From Microbacterium aurum (GTDB lineage: Bacteria; Actinomycetota; Actinomycetes; Actinomycetales; Microbacteriaceae), in contig NZ_JAFBCQ010000001.1 of NCBI RefSeq assembly GCF_016907815.1, positions 1,054,001 to 1,118,000 of the forward strand: DNA of 64,000 nt. Direction: 5' to 3'. Made by a program: the position numbers and the translations under genes. The notes under the pieces were generated by a model. It was not told where the DNA came from, searched no databases, and was given only the letters and a program-made list of their open reading frames with translations. Below, one piece after another: positions 58,834-64,000 of the stretch. Position 1 is the first letter of the stretch. Each line of letters starts with the position of its first letter.

Positions 58834-59086
58834 GTCGGCGAAGCGTTCCGTTCTGGGCGATCTGAGCTCGATCATGAGTTCCCGCTCATCAACCTGCTCG
58901 GTTGCGGCTGGACCGGGCGAAGGTTCAGTGCCGCAGCCCGCGAGACCGCGAGCGCATATCCCTCGGTCTCCAGGGGCGGGGCCATGCGAAGGCCTCCGTT
59001 CCTCCACAGCGGCGGATTCGGGCGCGTTCTCCCCACGGCGTCGGATGCGGTGATCGTGGCTGCGCCTCCATCGGGATGCTGGCCGC

Positions 59087-59608
59087 ATGGGAATCCGTTA
59101 CTACGCATATGCCTTCGACGCCGACCTCGTTCAGCAGGCGGTCGATGACCCGCACAGCATCCTCTCCAGCGATCCGCTCGCTGACGCGTGGGGCCTGGAG
59201 CCCCACGCGGCGATGAGCGCTACGACGTTCGAGCAGGTCTCGCCGAAGCGCGACATGCTCTATCTCGACAAGGCGTGGTCTGCTTTGCAGTCCCTAACGC
59301 GCTCGGGGACGGGAAGCCCTGCCACTGGTTCGTGCTACCGCATGTTCGAGGGAAACGTGACGATGCACGACATGGGCTGGGACCCGTGGGTGAGGACGAT
59401 CCTCCCGGAGGAGGTGCCCTCGATTCGGGACGAGCTCTGCGCGACCGACGAGTCTGAGGTGCGATTGTGGGCGCGCACTTGGCGCAGCCGGCACGGAGCC
59501 GACGATGCCGACGAGCTTCGCTACGTCCTCGACTACCTCAGGCGGGCGCAGAAGTTCGTCGAGTCGCTCGCAGCGGACGGCCGTGGAATGGTCTACCTGA
59601 TCGGGTGA
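59087..59608 (+). CDS. DUF1877-like protein
   Basis: A 173-residue soluble protein with the YfbM/DUF1877 pattern: MGIRYYAYAFDADLVQQAV at the start, MLYLDKAWSALQSLT in the middle, and a C-terminal helix pair LRYVLDYLRRAQKFVESLAADGRGMVYLIG. Function unknown. It lies between the last att copy and the Wadjet genes and is not clearly part of either. Confidence 0.75.
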   Translation: MGIRYYAYAFDADLVQQAVDDPHSILSSDPLADAWGLEPHAAMSATTFEQVSPKRDMLYLDKAWSALQSLTRSGTGSPATGSCYRMFEGNVTMHDMGWDPWVRTILPEEVPSIRDELCATDESEVRLWARTWRSRHGADDADELRYVLDYLRRAQKFVESLAADGRGMVYLIG

Positions 59609-59676
59609 CTCTGTCCGAACCACCCGCGGCTGTCGCCGCGTCAACGGATGTCGGTGTGTTCCTTCAGAATGGACGC

Positions 59677-61128
59677 GTGCCCGCCGTTGCCCAGGTTCTC
59701 GAGCTCGCCCAGCTTGCGGAGCGCGATGCGGCGTGGAAGCTGCTTCGAGCCGACAGCGCACCCGTGGTCGCCGGTCTTCTCGGGATCCACCTGGGCGGAG
59801 ACGAGCGCCGAGTCGACGCTGAGGAGCTGTACGAGCGGATCGATGCCGACCTCGAGCGGCTCCGTGCGCAGGGGCTGATCTTGCCGCTGACTGCGAAGGG
59901 GTACTGCGGGGAGTGGCGATCGGCCGGCTTCCTGGTGCGTCGGCCGTCATCGGAAGCGCGGGGTGAGACGCTCGAGCTTTCCCCGGATGCGATCGCCGGG
60001 ATCCGCTTCTTGCAGGGGCGTGCCGCCCCGCGTTCGAGTGTGACCGAGTCTCGGCTTGCGAGTCTTGCGGCGCAGGTCCGTCGCCTCGCGATCGACACCG
60101 ATCCTGACGTGTCAGCGCGCATCGCGCTACTCGAGGAAGAGATCGAGTCGATTGAGCGGCGGATCGAGAGCCTGCGTTCCGGTGACGAGTCCGCGATCGA
60201 TGAAGACCGGGCGCTCGAGCGCGTTCGCGACGTGCTGGCGCAGGCGGCGGACGTGCCGGACGACTTTGCTCGGGTGCGTGCCGAGTTCGAGACGCTGAAT
60301 GCGTCGCTGAGGGCGAAGATCGTCGAGTCCGATGTTTCTCAGGCGTCAGTCGTCGACGAAGTCTTCCGCGGAATCGACCACATCTCCGACTCGGATGCAG
60401 GCCGCAGTTTCGCTGCCTTCTCCCAGCTCGTGCTCGACCCTGCACTCGGTGCCGCATTCGAGGCCGACATCCGTCGCATCCTCGACCGCAGATTCGCTCG
60501 TGATCTCACCTCGGATGAGCGCCGGGCACTGCGCGCCTTCCTCGCAACGCTCAAGGGACGAAGCGCGGAGATCCACGATGTCATCACGCTGTTCGCCCGG
60601 GCGCTCCGCCGCTACGTGCAGTCGCAGGACTACCAGCGCGACCGGGTCCTGCGGACTCTTCTGCGGGAGGCTCAGCACGCGGGTGTGGAAGCATCCGCGC
60701 ATACGCGTCCATGGCATCCGACGTCGCTCACTTTGGATCTCTCCGCCGTGGCCATGTCGAGTGTCGGGGCGATCGACCTCCACGATCCCGCAGAATTCGC
60801 CGCCACCGAGGAGATCGTCACGCATACGGCATCCCTCGCGAGCCTCGAGGAGTTGCGGGCGATCGCCCGTGAGACCGAGATCGACTTCGACGAGCTCACC
60901 CGGAACATCAACGACCTGCTCGCTGAGGTGGAGTCATGCACGGTCGCAGACGTCCTCGCTCGATACCCCGCGACGCAGGGGGTCGGAAGTGTGATCGGAC
61001 TTCTCTCGATCGCGGCCGAGCAGGGAAGCGTCGACGACGAACCTGAGGTGCTCACGTGGCAGGGCGCCGACGGAGTTCCGCGTGCGGCAATCGTCGCGGC
61101 GCACCGATTCACAGGAGCGGTGACATGA
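59677..61128 (+). CDS. jetA: Wadjet system protein JetA (DUF3375)
   Basis: A 483-residue DUF3375 protein, the kleisin-like (MukF/MksF-related) part of the Wadjet SMC complex. GTG 59677 is chosen because the family starts here: VAQVLELAQLAERDAAWKLLRADSAPVVAGLLG. Downstream landmarks are the winged helix GYCGEWRSAGFLVRR, coiled coil ISARIALLEEEIESIERRIESL and VVDEVFRGIDHISDSDAGRSF. It overlaps jetB by four bases. Wadjet recognises and cuts circular plasmid DNA. Confidence 0.93.
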   Translation: MPAVAQVLELAQLAERDAAWKLLRADSAPVVAGLLGIHLGGDERRVDAEELYERIDADLERLRAQGLILPLTAKGYCGEWRSAGFLVRRPSSEARGETLELSPDAIAGIRFLQGRAAPRSSVTESRLASLAAQVRRLAIDTDPDVSARIALLEEEIESIERRIESLRSGDESAIDEDRALERVRDVLAQAADVPDDFARVRAEFETLNASLRAKIVESDVSQASVVDEVFRGIDHISDSDAGRSFAAFSQLVLDPALGAAFEADIRRILDRRFARDLTSDERRALRAFLATLKGRSAEIHDVITLFARALRRYVQSQDYQRDRVLRTLLREAQHAGVEASAHTRPWHPTSLTLDLSAVAMSSVGAIDLHDPAEFAATEEIVTHTASLASLEELRAIARETEIDFDELTRNINDLLAEVESCTVADVLARYPATQGVGSVIGLLSIAAEQGSVDDEPEVLTWQGADGVPRAAIVAAHRFTGAVT

Positions 61129-61784
61129 CCGAAGTGATTCCAACGGATGCCGCCCCCGTGGAGCACGCCGGCCTCTGGCGCGGTGACGTAGGGGAGCTTC
61201 CGGATCGGACCAGGCGGGTCCTGCTCCGTCTGGTGCGCGGCCCGTACCTCTCAGGCGCACGAGAGGCGCAATTGTGGGCAGTACTGCTCACCGACGAGGC
61301 GGTCATCCGCTCGCGTCTCGCCGAGCTGTTCCTCGAACTGGTCATCGACCGTGACAACGAGTTCGCGTTCGTCCGCAACGCTCCCTCCGACGAAGCACCG
61401 AAGGCGGTGCGGTCCGAGGCCTTGACGTTCCTCGACACGGCGATGCTGCTTGTCCTGCGCCAGACGTTGCTGAGCGAGGAGGGCCGTGGGCGCGTGATCG
61501 TCGGGCAGGCGGAGGTCTTCGAGCAGCTCGCTGTGTTCCGCACCCCCGATCGGGACGAGAAGGACTTCGCGAGTCGAGTCAATTCGTCGTGGAACAAGAT
61601 GCAGAACAAGCTCCGTGTGCTGCACGCCGTCGGCGATGACCGCGCCGAGATCTCTCCGGTGCTCCGGCTGCTCGTTGACGCCGACCAGATCCGCGCGATC
61701 ACCGCGGAGTATCAGCGGATCGCCCTGGAGGGCGAGGATGAGGTCGCTGCCGCGCCGACGGATGCCGAGGACACGAGCGCATGA
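61125..61784 (+). CDS. jetB: Wadjet system protein JetB (DUF4194)
   Basis: A 219-residue DUF4194 protein, related to the KITE subunits MukE/MksE. Typical segments are LLRLVRGPYLSGAREAQLWAVLLTDEAVIRSRLAELFLELVIDRDNEFAFV and LLVLRQTLL, followed by FASRVNSSWNKMQNKLRVLH. It bridges JetA and the SMC-like JetC. It overlaps both neighbouring genes by four bases. Confidence 0.93.
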   Translation: MTEVIPTDAAPVEHAGLWRGDVGELPDRTRRVLLRLVRGPYLSGAREAQLWAVLLTDEAVIRSRLAELFLELVIDRDNEFAFVRNAPSDEAPKAVRSEALTFLDTAMLLVLRQTLLSEEGRGRVIVGQAEVFEQLAVFRTPDRDEKDFASRVNSSWNKMQNKLRVLHAVGDDRAEISPVLRLLVDADQIRAITAEYQRIALEGEDEVAAAPTDAEDTSA

Positions 61785-64000
61785 CGATGCTGACCTTCCC
61801 CACTGACGAGCCGGCGGTCGATCCGACCAGGCCCGGTCAGTGGCGCCTCGCCCAGATCGAACTCGTCAACTGGGGCACGTTCGCGGGCCACGTCGCCGTG
61901 GACGTCGCGCGCGACGGTCACCTGTTCACCGGGGCATCCGGATCGGGCAAGTCATCCCTCTTGGACGCGATCGCCGCGGTTCTCACCCCCGATCGGTGGC
62001 TGCGACTCAACGCGGCAGCTCAGGACGGCACATCTCGACAGAGCGATCGGACGCTGATGAGCTACGTGCGCGGGGCCTGGAGCAAGGAAGCGGACGAGAC
62101 CGCTGATCGGGCCACCACGACGTACCTTCGCTCGAAGGCCACCTGGAGCGGCATCCTGCTGCGCTACGAGAGTCTTCGTGACGAACCGGTCGTCCTGCTG
62201 CGGGTGTTCCACGCACCCGGCACACGCACCGAGCCGACAGTGTTGAAGGATGCGCGGATCTTCGCGCGCGGCGAGGTGGAGCTTCTCGAAGTGAAGCCGC
62301 ATGTCGAAGGCGGAATCGACGCGCGCCGAATGTCGAAGGCCTTCCCCGATGCGCTCATCACAACCGGTGGACGGCACGGACGCTTCCATGAGCGTGTCAT
62401 CCGCCAGTTCGGCTTCCGCGGGGACGCGACGCTCCAGCTTCTCCACAAGACGCAGTCGGCGAAGAACCTCGGCACGCTCGATGCGCTGTTCCGCGGGTTC
62501 ATGCTCGATCAGCCGGGGACCTTTGCACGCGCGGAGACTGCGGTCGAGCAGTTCACGGAGCTCGATGCGGCCCACAAGCACGTGGTCGACTTGCGTAAGC
62601 AGGCTGATGCGCTCCGCAAGGTCGACGAGGCCATCACCGCGTTCGATCTGGCCGGTGCCGAGATGGCGGCGATTTCTGATCTGCACGATGCCGTCGAGCC
62701 CTTCACTTCGGGGCTCAAGCTTCGGCTTGCGAAGGAGGCCGCGGGTCCCGCGCGCGCCGTGCTGGCGCGCGCCGAGAGCGAGGTGAGCGACGCCGAGCGA
62801 GAGCAGCGGCTGGCGTCCGAGGCGCTGGAGAGCGCGAAGGCGCGTGTTCGGGATGAGGGTGGCGCGCGGGTTGAGCTTCTGCAGGAGCGGATCGAGAGTG
62901 CACAGCGCGCCGAGGACATCTCCGGGCAGTATCGAGCCCAGCTGACCGCCGAGTTGGCGCGCATCGGTGCGCCGGTGCCCGAGGATCCCGAGCAGTTCGC
63001 GGAGCTCCTTGCGGCGGCCGTTACCGAGGCGGCGCGCGATATCCCCGCGGTGTCGTATGAGGTGCGTGACGCCGCCAGTCAGGCGCGCAAGGCGCTGGAT
63101 GAAGTAACGAAGCAGATTCAGGCGCTGAGAGATCACCGAAGCAACCTCGATGAGAGGCTACTGAGCGCCCGGCGATTCCTCGCCGACACTGTCGGTGTGC
63201 CGGCATCGGCATTTCCTTTTGCAGGCGAGCTGATCTCGGTGGCAGAGCAGCACTCCGCATGGCGCGGCGCGGTAGAGCGAGTGATGGCCCCATTTGCGCC
63301 GACGCTCCTCGTCCGGGACGAACACCTTGTCGCTGCGCGTCGGGCGGCCGAGTCGCGGACACTGGGTGTCAGGCTCATCATCGAAGCGGTCCCGCACTCG
63401 GTCGACGAGCCGCGTCGCCCCAAGGATTCCCGCTCGCTTGTTCATCGCCTCGTGGTGAGCGCCGGACCCTTCGCGTCCTATGTCCGCAAGCGCATCGCCA
63501 CCGAGTTCGACTACGCCTGCGTTTCACACCCCGACGAGCTCGATGGCGTCGACCGTGGCGTCACGATCGGCGGCCTCGTCAAGCGCAACTCACGTAGGTA
63601 CGAGAAGGACGACCGTCACGACGTCGGTGACGCCACCCGCTGGATGCTCGGCGGCGACACCCAAGCGCGACTTGAAGCGCTGCTAGACCGTCGGCGCGAA
63701 GCGGAACTCGCGAAGGACAAGACCGCTGCCCGCGAGTCGGACGCGGACTCGCTTCATCACGACGCTGTCACTCGGCGTGACGTCTTCACCCGCGTATCGA
63801 CGTTCACGTGGAGCCAGGTGGATCTCGCATCCGCGAAGACGGTCACTGCCGCCCGGCGCGACGAACTCCGGGTGCTCACCAGTGAGTCCGGATCTCTCCG
63901 TGAAGCACAGGAGGCCGCGGAGCGAGCAACCCAGCGGCTGAACGAAAAGAACGAGAGTCACGAACGGGCGGTCGGAGACCATGCTGTCGCCCGCAAGAAC
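61781..64000 (+). CDS. jetC: Wadjet system SMC-like ATPase JetC (partial, runs off the window)
   Basis: The frame is open from ATG 61781 to the window end (740 residues present; full JetC has about 1100). The N-terminal ATPase head has LVNWGTFAGHVAVDV and Walker A TGASGSGKSSLLDAIAAVL (near residue 53). A coiled-coil arm follows, interrupted by a hinge-like region around residues 465-620 (FPFAGELISVAEQHSAWRGAVERVMAPFAPTLLV, LDGVDRGVTIGGLVKRNSRRYEKDDR). The ABC signature, Walker B and the nuclease gene jetD should lie just beyond the window. Confidence 0.93.
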   Translation, partial: MTMLTFPTDEPAVDPTRPGQWRLAQIELVNWGTFAGHVAVDVARDGHLFTGASGSGKSSLLDAIAAVLTPDRWLRLNAAAQDGTSRQSDRTLMSYVRGAWSKEADETADRATTTYLRSKATWSGILLRYESLRDEPVVLLRVFHAPGTRTEPTVLKDARIFARGEVELLEVKPHVEGGIDARRMSKAFPDALITTGGRHGRFHERVIRQFGFRGDATLQLLHKTQSAKNLGTLDALFRGFMLDQPGTFARAETAVEQFTELDAAHKHVVDLRKQADALRKVDEAITAFDLAGAEMAAISDLHDAVEPFTSGLKLRLAKEAAGPARAVLARAESEVSDAEREQRLASEALESAKARVRDEGGARVELLQERIESAQRAEDISGQYRAQLTAELARIGAPVPEDPEQFAELLAAAVTEAARDIPAVSYEVRDAASQARKALDEVTKQIQALRDHRSNLDERLLSARRFLADTVGVPASAFPFAGELISVAEQHSAWRGAVERVMAPFAPTLLVRDEHLVAARRAAESRTLGVRLIIEAVPHSVDEPRRPKDSRSLVHRLVVSAGPFASYVRKRIATEFDYACVSHPDELDGVDRGVTIGGLVKRNSRRYEKDDRHDVGDATRWMLGGDTQARLEALLDRRREAELAKDKTAARESDADSLHHDAVTRRDVFTRVSTFTWSQVDLASAKTVTAARRDELRVLTSESGSLREAQEAAERATQRLNEKNESHERAVGDHAVARKN

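Overview
The window is high-GC DNA with short, often overlapping operons, several leaderless-looking promoters (a -10 box directly before ATG) and a protein repertoire typical of Actinobacteria: CU044_5270-type anti-sigma partner, ECF42 sigma with a DGPF protein, MobF relaxase, GH66/GH13_31 and ROK sugar loci. The closest fit is a Microbacterium-like member of the Microbacteriaceae; this is an inference from gene content, not a database match.

Positions 1-17.2 kb hold two carbohydrate loci. The first (1-8.8 kb) is for alpha-galactosides: the end of a solute-binding protein gene, two ABC permease genes, a cytoplasmic GH36 alpha-galactosidase, an aldose epimerase homologue, a convergent AraC-type regulator and a divergent secreted GH97 enzyme with two carbohydrate-binding modules. 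The second (9.3-17.0 kb) is for isomalto-oligosaccharides/dextran: a divergent ROK repressor, lipoprotein binding protein, two permeases, a GH66 enzyme without signal peptide and a GH13_31 alpha-1,6-glucosidase. In both loci a strong hairpin lies across the first codons of the first permease gene.

From about 17.63 kb the chromosome is broken up by integrated elements. A third sugar permease gene is truncated next to a 3' half of tRNA-Gly(CCC). Two identical 63-bp copies of the 3' half of tRNA-Ser(GCT) at 17945 and 32070 bound a 14.1-kb mobilizable element (E1): tyrosine integrase, excisionase, an HTH protein, an ArsR-like regulator with SecA2, a MobF relaxase-helicase, a PadR-linked cassette of membrane and secreted proteins, and a toxin-antitoxin pair. 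A second integrase/excisionase/HTH module, paralogous to the first, follows the second att copy at once (E2). Shorter att copies at 55111 and 58750 each carry recombinase-tail repeats but no integrase, so the locus is a tandem pile-up of at least three element types at one tRNA 3' end.

Cargo in the E2 interval (34.5-55 kb): a copper-linked set (DyP peroxidase, PCuAC, CopC, Met/His-rich membrane protein); a reactive-sulfur operon (two rhodanese proteins, thioredoxin, CoA-disulfide reductase-like enzyme, DUF2892 membrane proteins) with a CsoR-family regulator lacking the copper-ligand histidine, hence CstR-like, and two matching operators; two tiny paralogous Cys-rich proteins; an extra lgt; an ISL3-type insertion sequence; a GIY-YIG-like protein; envelope lipoproteins; a two-component system; and an ECF42 sigma factor with its DGPF partner. 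The 3.6-kb interval between the third and fourth att copies holds an ECF sigma/anti-sigma pair and a Fic protein. The right edge starts a Wadjet anti-plasmid system (jetA, jetB, partial jetC) that runs out of the window. No intact tRNA or rRNA gene and no CRISPR array was seen.
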